Position numbers and translations under genes: made by a program
Assembly (NCBI GenBank): GCA_934281565.1
Contig: CAKQXI010000030.1
Span: 1 to 21,743, forward strand
DNA: 21,743 bases
Reading direction: 5' to 3'
From: an uncultured Prevotella sp.
Lineage (GTDB): Bacteria; Bacteroidota; Bacteroidia; Bacteroidales; Bacteroidaceae
Notes under the pieces: model-generated
Told to the model about the DNA's origin: nothing
Databases searched by the model: none
The model's input: only the letters and a program-made list of their open reading frames with translations
Shown: one piece after another, positions 1 through 7,733 of the stretch
How the letters are laid out: each line of letters begins with the position of its first letter
Position numbering within the stretch: position 1 is the stretch's first letter

Positions 1-43
1 TTTTATATACATATTTATTATAAAAGGTAAACTGACAAAAGAT

Positions 44-2320
44 GTGTTGTTATTGGCAGCTCTTTCCATGGGCGTAACGACTACAGCCAATGCTGCCAAG
101 GACAAAGCAGGAGAACTCATTGACACTCTGAAGACAAGACAGTTACAAGAGGTTCAAGTTGTATCAACACGTGCTAACAAGAAGACTCCTTTAGCTTTCA
201 CCAACATTAGCAAGGAAGCTATCAAATCAGTCAACTATGGTAAAGACATACCTTACATGCTTGGCTTGACCCCTTCTGTCACCCTTACCTCTGATGCAGG
301 CAACGGTATCGGTTACACTACCCTTCGTGTTCGTGGTACCGACCCAAGCCGTATCAACATCACAGCTAATGGTATTCCTATGAACGATGCAGAGAGCAGT
401 TCTCTTTTCTGGGTAAACTTTGGTGATTTTGCTTCCAGTGCCCAGAACATCCAGATACAGCGTGGTGTCGGTACTTCCACCAATGGTTCTGGTGCTTTTG
501 GTGCTACCGTGAATATGTTGACAGAGAATGTCGGTGCGAAACCATTTGTTGGCATGGACTTTTCTGGAGGAAGCTACTATTCGCATAAGGAGACCATTCG
601 CTTTGGAACAGGACTTATCAATGACCACTGGGGCATACAAGGTCGATTGTCCAACATCGGTAGCAAAGGTTATCTTGACCGTGCTTCCACCAAACTCAAC
701 AGTTACTTCCTCCAAGCTGGCTATTTCAGTGACAACACCATGGTGAAGTTCATCACTTTCAATGGCACAGAGGAAACTTATCATGCCTGGAATTATACTT
801 CCAAGTATGACCAAAGTCTATATGGACGACGCTATAACTCTTGTGGTGAATACTATGCCAATGGCAAGACATTCTACTATGACAACCAAACGGATAACTA
901 TCATTCACAGAACTATCAGTTGATTTGGAACCAACGACTGGGCAATCTCTGGAACTTGAACGCTGCATTGCACTATACTCGTGGCGATGGTTATTATGAG
1001 GAATACAAAGTAGACAAGAACCTTGCTGACTATGGTCTCTCCACCCAAAAGTTCAAGACTGACTTGATTCGTCGTAAACAAATGGGGAATGACTTCTATG
1101 GTGCTATCGCTTCATTCAACTTCGACAACAAGAAAGGTCTCTCCGCCAATATCGGTGGTGGATGGAACAAATATGACGGCGACCACTTCGGCAATGTTAT
1201 TTGGGTAAAGAAGAATGCCGACATAGAAGTTACTCCTGACTTCGAGTACTACCGCAACAATGCCAAGAAGACCGACTTCAATATCTATGGCAAGGTAAAT
1301 TATGAACTGACAGATGGCTTGAATGCTTTCGTCGACTTGCAATATCGCCACGTGGGCTACAAGATGCAAGACCCATCAGACTATTATCTGGGCAAAGCTG
1401 TATCCGACTATGTTATCAACGAGAAGTTTAATTTCTTCAACCCTAAGTTTGGATTGAACTATGATTTCAACCAAAACAATAAGGTATATATATCATACGC
1501 CATCTCCCACAAGGAGCCTGTGCGCAACAACTATGAGGATAGCTATGCCACAAACTCCAATATGCCAAAGGCTGAACGCTTGAACGACCTTGAGTTGGGT
1601 TACAAGTTCCAGAGCAGTAAATTCTCCGCTGGTATCAATCTCTACTATATGAACTACAAAGATCAGTTTGTATTGACTGGCGAGCTAAATAGCATTGGCG
1701 AAGCTATTACTCGTAATCTGGAAAAGAGTTATCGTATGGGTGCAGAGATTGAGGCTTCTTGGAGACCTATCAATTGGTTCCAGTGGGATGCCAATGCAAC
1801 ATGGTCAAAGAACCGTGTAAAAAACATGGTTGTTACACTCGAAGACAAAAAGACCAACTATGCCATTGATGGTGATAGTCCATTAAGTTTCTCGCCAGAC
1901 TTCATCTTCAACAACATCCTCACCTTCAAGTATGAAGGTTTCAAGGCTTCCATCCAGAGCCAGTATGTCAGTGACCAATATCTTACCAATACTGGTTTCA
2001 AGGAAATGATATGCAAGGATGACAAGGGTAACACTACATACGAAACTTTGATGTTGAAGAACCACTTCACCACCAACCTTGACTTCAGCTATGGTTTCTC
2101 TTTGAGGAAGATTGGCATGAAAGATGCCAGCATCGGTATCACACTCTACAACATCTTCAACGCCAAGTATGACAACAATGGTTGGGCTTCGCCACAATAT
2201 CGTGTAACCGATGGCAAGTTGACTGCCATCAACACATGGGGTGCTCGTGACAAGGATGCAGCAGGCTTTGCTCCATCGGCACCATTCAACTGTATGGCTC
2301 ATTTGTCTATCAACTTCTAA
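44..2320 (+). CDS. TonB-dependent outer-membrane receptor (5' end uncertain)
   Basis: Outer-membrane active transporter, probably for a vitamin judging by its neighbour. A hydrophobic signal segment ends in ANA near residue 17. It is followed by a TonB-box-like LQEVQVV, a plug domain (about 45-165, with LRVRGTDPSRINITANGIPM and GVGTSTNGSGAFGATVNM) and a long beta-barrel ending in the typical C-terminal phenylalanine (LSINF). There is no carboxypeptidase-like N-terminal extension and no SusD gene beside it, so it is not a SusC-type glycan receptor. The start is unresolved. The GTG at 44 gives a signal peptide without its positive N-region, while the in-frame upstream codons read KGKLTKD and stay open to base 2, so the real start is probably a little upstream or outside the window. 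The stop is 2 bases before the PnuC-family gene, indicating an operon. Family assignment is secure; the substrate is inferred only. Confidence 0.9.
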   Translation: MLLLAALSMGVTTTANAAKDKAGELIDTLKTRQLQEVQVVSTRANKKTPLAFTNISKEAIKSVNYGKDIPYMLGLTPSVTLTSDAGNGIGYTTLRVRGTDPSRINITANGIPMNDAESSSLFWVNFGDFASSAQNIQIQRGVGTSTNGSGAFGATVNMLTENVGAKPFVGMDFSGGSYYSHKETIRFGTGLINDHWGIQGRLSNIGSKGYLDRASTKLNSYFLQAGYFSDNTMVKFITFNGTEETYHAWNYTSKYDQSLYGRRYNSCGEYYANGKTFYYDNQTDNYHSQNYQLIWNQRLGNLWNLNAALHYTRGDGYYEEYKVDKNLADYGLSTQKFKTDLIRRKQMGNDFYGAIASFNFDNKKGLSANIGGGWNKYDGDHFGNVIWVKKNADIEVTPDFEYYRNNAKKTDFNIYGKVNYELTDGLNAFVDLQYRHVGYKMQDPSDYYLGKAVSDYVINEKFNFFNPKFGLNYDFNQNNKVYISYAISHKEPVRNNYEDSYATNSNMPKAERLNDLELGYKFQSSKFSAGINLYYMNYKDQFVLTGELNSIGEAITRNLEKSYRMGAEIEASWRPINWFQWDANATWSKNRVKNMVVTLEDKKTNYAIDGDSPLSFSPDFIFNNILTFKYEGFKASIQSQYVSDQYLTNTGFKEMICKDDKGNTTYETLMLKNHFTTNLDFSYGFSLRKIGMKDASIGITLYNIFNAKYDNNGWASPQYRVTDGKLTAINTWGARDKDAAGFAPSAPFNCMAHLSINF

Positions 2321-2322
2321 GT

Positions 2323-2904
2323 ATGGCATTGGATATCATCACTACGGTACTCGGACTGGTTTACATCCTGTTGGAGTACCGTGCCAGCATCTTGCTATGG
2401 ATAGTAGGTATCATCATGCCTGCCCTTGACATCTGGCTTTACTGGAGCCACGGTCTCTATGGCGATGCAGGCATGGCAGTATATTATACCATTGCTGCGC
2501 TCTATGGCTATCTTGTATGGAAATTTGGCAAGAAACATGGTCAGAAGTCCAATGAGGAACTTCGCATTACATCCATGAGGAAATCACTCTACTTGCCATC
2601 TCTCATCTTCTTTCTGATAGCTTGGGGAGTTACCTATTATATATTGTCGACATTTACGAACTCTACCGTTCCTGTACTTGACGCATTTACCAATGCCTTA
2701 AGTTTCGTTGGTCTTTGGGCATTAGCTCGCAAATATATCGAACAATGGTTTTTCTGGATAGTGGTAGATGCCATCTCTTGCTATCTTTACATCGGAAAAG
2801 GAATACCTTTCAAAGCCAGCTTGTATGGTCTATATGTCATCATCGCTATTGCGGGATACTTCAAATGGAAAAAGATGATGAAAGAAATAAAAAGCAAAGG
2901 ATAA
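2323..2904 (+). CDS. PnuC-family vitamin transporter (PnuT or PnuC type)
   Basis: Inner-membrane facilitator of 193 residues with about seven hydrophobic segments. PnuC hallmarks are visible: an N-terminal LGLVYILLEYRAS, a segment WIVGIIMPALDIWLYW, and the C-terminal run EQWFFWIVVDAISCYLY followed by a final membrane helix ending GYFKWKK. PnuC proteins take up nicotinamide riboside. The PnuT branch takes up thiamine, and in Bacteroidetes it is known to sit next to a TonB-dependent receptor and a thiamine pyrophosphokinase. Here the receptor is immediately upstream (2-base gap) but no pyrophosphokinase follows; a terminator does. I infer trapping by a kinase encoded elsewhere. The sequence alone does not let me choose between thiamine and nicotinamide riboside. 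Confidence 0.88.
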   Translation: MALDIITTVLGLVYILLEYRASILLWIVGIIMPALDIWLYWSHGLYGDAGMAVYYTIAALYGYLVWKFGKKHGQKSNEELRITSMRKSLYLPSLIFFLIAWGVTYYILSTFTNSTVPVLDAFTNALSFVGLWALARKYIEQWFFWIVVDAISCYLYIGKGIPFKASLYGLYVIIAIAGYFKWKKMMKEIKSKG

Positions 2905-2910
2905 AATGAA

Positions 2911-2951
2911 AAGGAAGTCGAGCAAAAACAAATTGCAAGACTTCCTTTTTT
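2911..2951. terminator. Intrinsic terminator between pnuC-like gene and dnaA
   Basis: A perfect 9-bp stem, AAGGAAGTC (2911-2919) with GACTTCCTT (2939-2947), has an inner 4-bp GCAA/TTGC pairing and a run of T to 2951. It is 6 bases past the PnuC stop. On the minus strand the hairpin is also followed by T-rich sequence, so it may terminate dnaA transcription from the other side. Confidence 0.85.
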
Positions 2952-2999
2952 AACTTCATTCATATAAATAGCTTTGCCATACGGCAGAATCTCTCATGA

Positions 3000-4376
3000 T
3001 TATTTCTTGAGCTTAAAAGAGTTCTCTATGCTCAACAACTCATCGCTGAAAGCATGATCTATCTTCAAACGCTCCTCTACTTTTGAACAACTGTGGATAA
3101 CCGTGCTATGATCACGATTGCCAACCAACTTGCCTATGCGAGAGGCTGGCATCTTGGTGTATTTCTGAGCTAAGTACATCGTAACCTGTCGGGCTATGAC
3201 ATAATCACGCTTACGGCTCTTACTGTTGACCGCCGTAACCGTCACATTATAGTGGGTGCAAACCGTATCAATAATATCATCTATCGTCAAAGGCTTGTCA
3301 TCCACCTTGACGGCACGCTTGATGACACGCTCTGCCAATCGGATGTCCACACTGCTATTGTATACGATGCTATAAGCCAGAAGTCCATTGATAGCTCCCT
3401 GCAAGTCACGTACACTTCCATTGCAATTCTCCGCAATAAACTGTATTACATCATTGGGGAACTTTACGCCATCACGATAGAGTTTATTGGTCAAGATGTC
3501 CACACACAACTGAACATTCGGACGCTCCAGCTCGGCTATCAACCCACATGAGAAACGAGTCAACAGACGGTCTGGCATATCTTTCAAGTCCACAGGTGGA
3601 CGGTCACTTGCCAAAATAATACGCTTTCCATTACGAAACAAATGGTTGAAGATATGGAAGAAAGTATCCAATGTCTTCGTCTTGCCAGCCCATTCCTGAA
3701 TATCATCGACAATCAAAGTATCTATCGTCTGGTAAAAATTGATGAAATCGTTGGTGGTGTTATGCAAAACGGCATCCGTATATTGAGTCTGAAACAAGCG
3801 AGCACTTACGTACAGCACACGCTTTTGGCGATAAGTTTTCTTGGTCAACACACCGATAGCATTGATAAGATGAGTCTTTCCACTACCTGATGGTCCATAG
3901 ATGAACATCGGGTTGAACTGTGTGGACTTGTTATGTTCGGCAATAGACATACCAACAGAACGAGGCAACTTATTGCTTGTGCCTTCCACATAGTTGTCGA
4001 AAGTGAGCTTGGGATCCAACTGAGAGTCTATTTCCTCCATCTTTGGCGTATCCTCCACAGGTTCCTTGATGTCGGTAGGATCCAAGGGAGTATCTGTTGT
4101 ACCACCGGGGGAATCTTTCACTACCACGACTCGATAGGTCAGGCGGACACCATCTCCAAAGTTACGATGCAAGACCTTACTTAACAAATCAACAAAGTTT
4201 TGTTCCAAGTACTCGTAGACAAACGGACTTGGAACTTGCACCAACAATGTCTTAGTCGATGGTTTATACGACTCAAACACGATAGGCTTGAACCATGTGT
4301 TATATTGTTGCTCCGTGGTATTCTCGCGAATGAGCGCAAGACTATTCTCCCACAAAGCCTGAGGATTTGTTAACAT
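3000..4376 (-). CDS. dnaA: Chromosomal replication initiator DnaA
   Basis: ATP-dependent initiator of chromosome replication that binds DnaA boxes at oriC. The 458 residues show domain I at 1-85 (LWENSLALIRENTTEQQYNT), a short acidic linker at about 88-120, and the AAA+ domain. Walker A is GPSGSGKTH at 161-169 (Lys167), Walker B with sensor is VDDIQEWAGK around 223-232, and the arginine-finger box is LLTRF at 271-275 (Arg274). Domain IV carries ARQVTMYLAQKYT and GNRDHSTVIHSC (395-430), the DNA-binding signature. The Walker A differs from the proteobacterial GGVGLGKTH but resembles what I recall of Bacteroidales DnaA. It starts 39 bases after the MCE gene. Only a poor promoter match lies in that gap, so it is probably at least partly co-transcribed. 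No cluster of DnaA boxes lies next to it. Confidence 0.97.
   Translation of the reverse strand: MLTNPQALWENSLALIRENTTEQQYNTWFKPIVFESYKPSTKTLLVQVPSPFVYEYLEQNFVDLLSKVLHRNFGDGVRLTYRVVVVKDSPGGTTDTPLDPTDIKEPVEDTPKMEEIDSQLDPKLTFDNYVEGTSNKLPRSVGMSIAEHNKSTQFNPMFIYGPSGSGKTHLINAIGVLTKKTYRQKRVLYVSARLFQTQYTDAVLHNTTNDFINFYQTIDTLIVDDIQEWAGKTKTLDTFFHIFNHLFRNGKRIILASDRPPVDLKDMPDRLLTRFSCGLIAELERPNVQLCVDILTNKLYRDGVKFPNDVIQFIAENCNGSVRDLQGAINGLLAYSIVYNSSVDIRLAERVIKRAVKVDDKPLTIDDIIDTVCTHYNVTVTAVNSKSRKRDYVIARQVTMYLAQKYTKMPASRIGKLVGNRDHSTVIHSCSKVEERLKIDHAFSDELLSIENSFKLKK
3092..3100 (-). other. Perfect DnaA-box 9-mer inside dnaA
   Basis: On the minus strand the sequence is TTATCCACA, the consensus DnaA box. It lies in the coding sequence for the TVIHS part of domain IV. 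It may be a by-product of the conserved codons rather than a functional site. A second perfect copy is at 18554-18562 (plus strand) inside the transporter gene. The match is exact; function is unproven. Confidence 0.3.
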
Positions 4377-4415
4377 GATCTTACAATTATACTATTTTAT
4401 TTATTGAGTAAATTC

Positions 4416-5315
4416 TTACTTGTCTTTCTTGCCAAAAAGTGAGAAATGAACATAACGCTTAGGATGCTGCTTGAGGTTGACTAACAGAGAGTCGGCATCA
4501 CGCATCGTTGAGTTCAAATTATGATATAGCTGTGGGTCATTCATCAACAAGCCCAATGTTCCCTCATTACTGTTCAGTTTCTCCGTAAATGCCTGGGCAT
4601 TCTCCAAGGTTGCATTAACTTTATTCAAAGTACCTTGCACATCAAGAGCTGCCAGGTTAGAGGTTAGCTTGTTAGTGTTGTCAAGAACACCATTGGCACG
4701 GTTCACCATACCTGGAACTTCCTTGTTCAAGCCTGCCATCAAGGTATTCAGCTCACGAGTAGATACAGTAAGGTTGGAAGTGATGGTCTGCACATTATGT
4801 AAAGAAGCAGCAAGGGCAGGATCTGCCAGAAGGGCATTCAAGCTACCCAAAATAGAATCCAACTTTGGCAACATTTTCTCTATGGCAGGAACCATCGCTG
4901 CAGCCTTGCCCATCACTCCCTCGTTTACAACACCCGGAATGATGCCACCTGGCTCAACACGCTCCCTCATATTGTTTGCCAACAAGAGATTGACTTGTAT
5001 ATTACCCATCAAGTCCTTAACTATCTCCGCCTGTGATCCTTTCGGAATACGCAAGTCCTTGCTAATGTCCGCCTTTACCTTGATAGGTCCAGACTTGGCA
5101 TAGTCGAAAGCAACGGCATCAACGGTACCTACCTTGAAACCATCTGCATAAATAGGGCAAGACGCACCCAATCCCTGGATGTCATCGAAAGTGAGGTAGT
5201 AATAATTATTGGAAGAAAAGAGGTTCTTCCCTTTCAGGAAGTTAATTCCGAAATACATTACCATCATCCCCACAACAGCTACGAGAGCTATCTTTATTTC
5301 CTTAGATATTTTCAT
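4416..5315 (-). CDS. MCE/MlaD-family lipid-transport protein
   Basis: A single-pass inner-membrane protein of 299 residues whose periplasmic part should form the substrate-binding ring of an Mla-type phospholipid transport system. An N-terminal anchor (about 8-26, IALVAVVGMMVMYFGINFLKG) is followed by one MCE domain (about 38-115; DIQGLGASCPIYADGFKVG, then IPKGSQAEIVKDLMGNIQV). The rest is a long, mostly helical tail with repeated asparagine-, leucine- and threonine-rich segments, as in MlaD-like proteins that form hydrophobic channels. The permease (MlaE) and ATPase (MlaF) genes are not in the window. It begins one base after the stop of the amidase gene, so the two are certainly co-transcribed and may be translationally coupled. 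The family is clear; the cargo is not known. Confidence 0.9.
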   Translation of the reverse strand: MKISKEIKIALVAVVGMMVMYFGINFLKGKNLFSSNNYYYLTFDDIQGLGASCPIYADGFKVGTVDAVAFDYAKSGPIKVKADISKDLRIPKGSQAEIVKDLMGNIQVNLLLANNMRERVEPGGIIPGVVNEGVMGKAAAMVPAIEKMLPKLDSILGSLNALLADPALAASLHNVQTITSNLTVSTRELNTLMAGLNKEVPGMVNRANGVLDNTNKLTSNLAALDVQGTLNKVNATLENAQAFTEKLNSNEGTLGLLMNDPQLYHNLNSTMRDADSLLVNLKQHPKRYVHFSLFGKKDK

Positions 5316-5316
5316 C

Positions 5317-6534
5317 TTATTTATTCTTATTCTTTAAAAATTCTCTTATTGCCTGGTTGACATCATATTTCCTCGCATCCTTGAACGCTATGATGAAAGC
5401 CTCTGGGAATTTTCCCAACAACCTCTTGCGCAACCTGTATATCTCGTTGTAATTCGTTGATGAGCCTATTGTATACTTCACCATGCCGTTCTCTTGATAG
5501 CTATCATACTCAGTCTCTCCCTTGAAACGAGCATCACCCTCTGGAAGCATCCTGCTACTGGTAAGGATTTGCACCTTGAAGATAGGTGCATTGATAACTT
5601 CCGATTCCACTCGCTGGACAACTGGCTGTCGAACTATCGGTTGACGACTAACTGTCGTTTGCAGACTTTGCTGACGCTGTGGTTTTGTTTCCCTATATGT
5701 ATCAGGCACTATCGTTGGAACCTCTACCGGGTCAGTTGTATCAGTACGGTAAGGCACAGACACACGTTTGTCATACTTATTCTTGTACTGTGCAAAAGCC
5801 TCATATATCGCCCTTGCAATATCATCAACCCTACTGTCTGTATTCAACAGAGTTTCTTCATCAGGTGTCGTAATAAATCCCAACTCAATCAAGCAACTGG
5901 GCATAGAAGTCTCACGAAGCACCAAGAAACCAGCTTGGTGTACTCCTTTGTCTGGTCTGTTGGCATCGTTGCACACCTTGCGCTGTATCATACGAGCCAG
6001 CTCCACGCTTCTCTCCATGTTCTTACCTTGAATAAACTCAAAGATAATGTAGCTTTCCGAAGAATTAGGGTCAAAGCCCTGATAAGTTTGCTGATAACCT
6101 TTCTCCATTGAGATGACAGAGTTCTCGCGCATAGCCACATCCAGATTGTCCTTGGCACGATGCATACCGAGTGTATAGGTCTCAAAGCCCCTGGCTATCT
6201 TTCCAGCAGGCAGCGCATTTGTATGGACAGAGATAAACAGGTCTGCATTGGCACGATTGGCAATAGTAGCACGCTGTTTCAAGGGAATGAACACATCTGT
6301 CTTACGAGTATATATCACTCTCACATCTGGCATATTCCTCTCCACATACTCGCCAAAACGCAATGCCACAGATAGATTGATGTCCTTTTCCTTTGACATG
6401 GCACCGAGGGCACCAACATCATGTCCACCATGTCCTGCATCTATGACAAGCGTAAAACGATTGTTGGCACAGAACGCATCCAATGCCAACATCAAAAACG
6501 CCACCAATACAAGGGTTACCTTCTTTTTACACAT
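5317..6534 (-). CDS. N-acetylmuramoyl-L-alanine amidase (Amidase_3) with SPOR domain
   Basis: Periplasmic zinc hydrolase that cuts the amide bond between MurNAc and the stem peptide, acting in cell separation. From the ATG at 6534 it has 405 residues. A signal peptide (CKKKVTLVLVAFLMLALDAFCA) is followed by the catalytic domain with DAGHGG (His35), a zinc-ligand glutamate in SKEKD (Glu49), SVHTNA (His104) and the catalytic glutamate in CLIELGF (Glu217). A Gln/Val-rich linker (about 260-318) leads to a C-terminal SPOR-like domain starting FKVQILTSS, which in other proteins binds denuded septal glycan. The frame is open to 6588, but that extension spoils the signal peptide and lies upstream of a promoter match at 6555-6562, so I chose 6534. 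It precedes the MCE gene by one base. Confidence 0.93.
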   Translation of the reverse strand: MCKKKVTLVLVAFLMLALDAFCANNRFTLVIDAGHGGHDVGALGAMSKEKDINLSVALRFGEYVERNMPDVRVIYTRKTDVFIPLKQRATIANRANADLFISVHTNALPAGKIARGFETYTLGMHRAKDNLDVAMRENSVISMEKGYQQTYQGFDPNSSESYIIFEFIQGKNMERSVELARMIQRKVCNDANRPDKGVHQAGFLVLRETSMPSCLIELGFITTPDEETLLNTDSRVDDIARAIYEAFAQYKNKYDKRVSVPYRTDTTDPVEVPTIVPDTYRETKPQRQQSLQTTVSRQPIVRQPVVQRVESEVINAPIFKVQILTSSRMLPEGDARFKGETEYDSYQENGMVKYTIGSSTNYNEIYRLRKRLLGKFPEAFIIAFKDARKYDVNQAIREFLKNKNK

Positions 6535-6554
6535 ATTCTTTTCTGATGATTTTG

Positions 6555-6562
6555 CAAAATTA
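6555..6562 (-). promoter_or_regulatory. Bacteroidetes -7 element for the amidase gene
   Basis: On the minus strand this reads TAATTTTG followed by CAAA, matching TAnnTTTG of the Bacteroidetes primary sigma factor. It lies about 20 bases before the ATG at 6534 and supports that start. A good -33 TTTG is not visible at the expected distance. Confidence 0.5.
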
Positions 6563-6594
6563 ATCATTTTGTAGCAGAAAGAGTACAACTTGCG

Positions 6595-6972
6595 CTAAGT
6601 TTTATTATTTATTAAGTGTACTTCCACCCCTGCACCCTCACAGTCGGCACCCATCGGCGGATTGATTTTCATGATTTTCAACTCCATCTCCTCTATCGTA
6701 GGGAAACGTCGAAAGAGTCGGTCTCCTATCCTTCCTGCCACTCTCTCTATGAGAGAACTTGGCACTGCCATTTCCTGTGACACCAGTTGGAATACCTCCG
6801 CATAGTTGAGCGTATCTTCCACTTTGTCACTGACCATCGCTTGGCTGATGTCGTATCTAATGCGAAGGCTCACATTATAATCGTTGCCTACCATCCGTTC
6901 CTGCGGCATCACCCCATGATAGGCATGGAAGCGTAGATTATCCAAACATATATAACTACTATTCACTTTCAT
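6595..6972 (-). CDS. folB: Dihydroneopterin aldolase
   Basis: Cytoplasmic folate-pathway enzyme that cleaves 7,8-dihydroneopterin to 6-hydroxymethyl-dihydropterin and glycolaldehyde. From the ATG at 6972 it has 125 residues, close to the usual 120. FolB signatures are present: FHAYHGVMPQE with the conserved glutamate, an ISQAMVSDKVEDTLNY segment, SSLIERVAGRI, and the C-terminal KINPPMGADCEGAGVEV, which carries the catalytic lysine. An in-frame ATG at 6993 would add seven residues (MPRQTRM) that are not typical. The chosen start overlaps the end of the upstream RNR-like gene by 14 bases, so the two genes form one transcription unit. The amidase follows. The lack of other folate genes nearby is normal in this group. 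Confidence 0.93.
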   Translation of the reverse strand: MKVNSSYICLDNLRFHAYHGVMPQERMVGNDYNVSLRIRYDISQAMVSDKVEDTLNYAEVFQLVSQEMAVPSSLIERVAGRIGDRLFRRFPTIEEMELKIMKINPPMGADCEGAGVEVHLINNKT

Positions 6973-7612
6973 CATCCTTGTTTGCCGAGGCATCTTCGTT
7001 TATGTATTTTTTCAAGGCACGTTCCACACCTACTTTCCAAGTGTTGATACTTTCGGATGTCAACTGCAACTGCCCCACCAGTCTGATAACGTGTTCTATC
7101 GGCATACGATAGCGAAGCACACCAGATATGAGCTTGGCATAGTTCCAATACTCTGGGTTGAATTTTTCACTCAATCCCTCTATCGTCATCTTGTAACCAC
7201 GCTTATTCACAAACTGGAAGTCATATCTCTTTGTTCCATCCTCGTTGACTTGCTTAATAATCTTCCCTGAGGTGCAGGATTTAGGGAGCATGATACCTTC
7301 CTCGTCATCTTGCAAGCCTGTGAAAATCTCATAAGGGTGACCATTCAACAGTCCTACCAAAGCCACCCATTTTTCCTTGTTGTTCTGGAAGCGAACCACG
7401 TCACACTCCAATTCCTTGGGACGTACTTCCACGACCTCTGGATGACAGAGCTGTGTACCAGCCTCTGAATTGACAAGTCTCACCAAACGATCATGCAATC
7501 TATGGAAATCGACTTCTTGTCCTGCAAAACGCTGGCGCAATTGGCTTAGTCCTTGGGAGAACTGGGCTACCAAAGCATCACAAGCCTCATCAAATGTATT
7601 TTTATCTTCCAT
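6959..7612 (-). CDS. Stand-alone protein resembling the C-terminal region of a ribonucleotide reductase
   Basis: A soluble protein of 217 residues from the ATG at 7612. The middle and end (RPKELECDVVRFQNNKEKW, GHPYEIFTGLQDDEEG, then GLSEKFNPEYWNYAKLISG and SINTWKVGVERALKKYI) look, from memory, like the tail (TSCPD-type region) of B12-dependent class II ribonucleotide reductases of Bacteroidetes. None of the reductase catalytic parts is present: no radical-site glycine loop, no active-site cysteine pair, no cofactor domain. So it is not an enzyme on its own. The first 80 residues (FSQGLSQLRQRFAGQEVDFH) are unlike that tail. The frame is open to a TTG at 7666, but the promoter at 7640-7647 lies between, so 7612 is preferred. 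It heads the folB-amidase-MCE-dnaA cluster. Its function is unknown; it could be a regulator or remnant of a reductase. Confidence 0.6.
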   Translation of the reverse strand: MEDKNTFDEACDALVAQFSQGLSQLRQRFAGQEVDFHRLHDRLVRLVNSEAGTQLCHPEVVEVRPKELECDVVRFQNNKEKWVALVGLLNGHPYEIFTGLQDDEEGIMLPKSCTSGKIIKQVNEDGTKRYDFQFVNKRGYKMTIEGLSEKFNPEYWNYAKLISGVLRYRMPIEHVIRLVGQLQLTSESINTWKVGVERALKKYINEDASANKDDESE

Positions 7613-7639
7613 ATCTATCAAAATATTACTTTCTGGATG

Positions 7640-7647
7640 CAAAATTA
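7640..7647 (-). promoter_or_regulatory. -7 element for the RNR-like/folB unit
   Basis: The minus strand reads TAATTTTG followed by CATC, matching TAnnTTTG. A transcript starting about seven bases on would have a leader of about 20 bases to the ATG at 7612. It is back-to-back with the nitroreductase promoter. No convincing -33 is seen. Confidence 0.55.
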
Positions 7648-7690
7648 ACCTTTTATTTCCAAACAATGCAACATTTTGGCGTATTTTATG

Positions 7691-7698
7691 TAACTTTG
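7691..7698 (+). promoter_or_regulatory. -7 element for the nitroreductase gene
   Basis: TAACTTTG followed by CATC matches TAnnTTTG. It gives a leader of about 30 bases to the ATG at 7734. A TTTG at 7675-7678 is only 12 bases upstream, too close for the usual 19-21 base spacing, so the -33 element is weak. Confidence 0.55.
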
Positions 7699-7733
7699 CA
7701 TCAAAAACACCAATAATCTACAAATAAAATAAT

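Noticed and set aside
1..43. TPP riboswitch before the TonB gene
   Set aside because: Only 43 bases are available and no conserved riboswitch core is seen; it may lie outside the window.
227..814. Antisense frame of 195 codons within the TonB receptor gene
   Set aside because: It lies wholly inside a clear gene and shows no domain, signal or promoter.
4377..4415. Promoter TATAATTG just upstream of dnaA
   Set aside because: One mismatch in the TTTG part and almost no leader; co-transcription from upstream is simpler.
5494..6111. Plus-strand frame of 205 codons over the amidase gene
   Set aside because: Opposite strand of a well-supported enzyme, with a composition unlike a folded protein.
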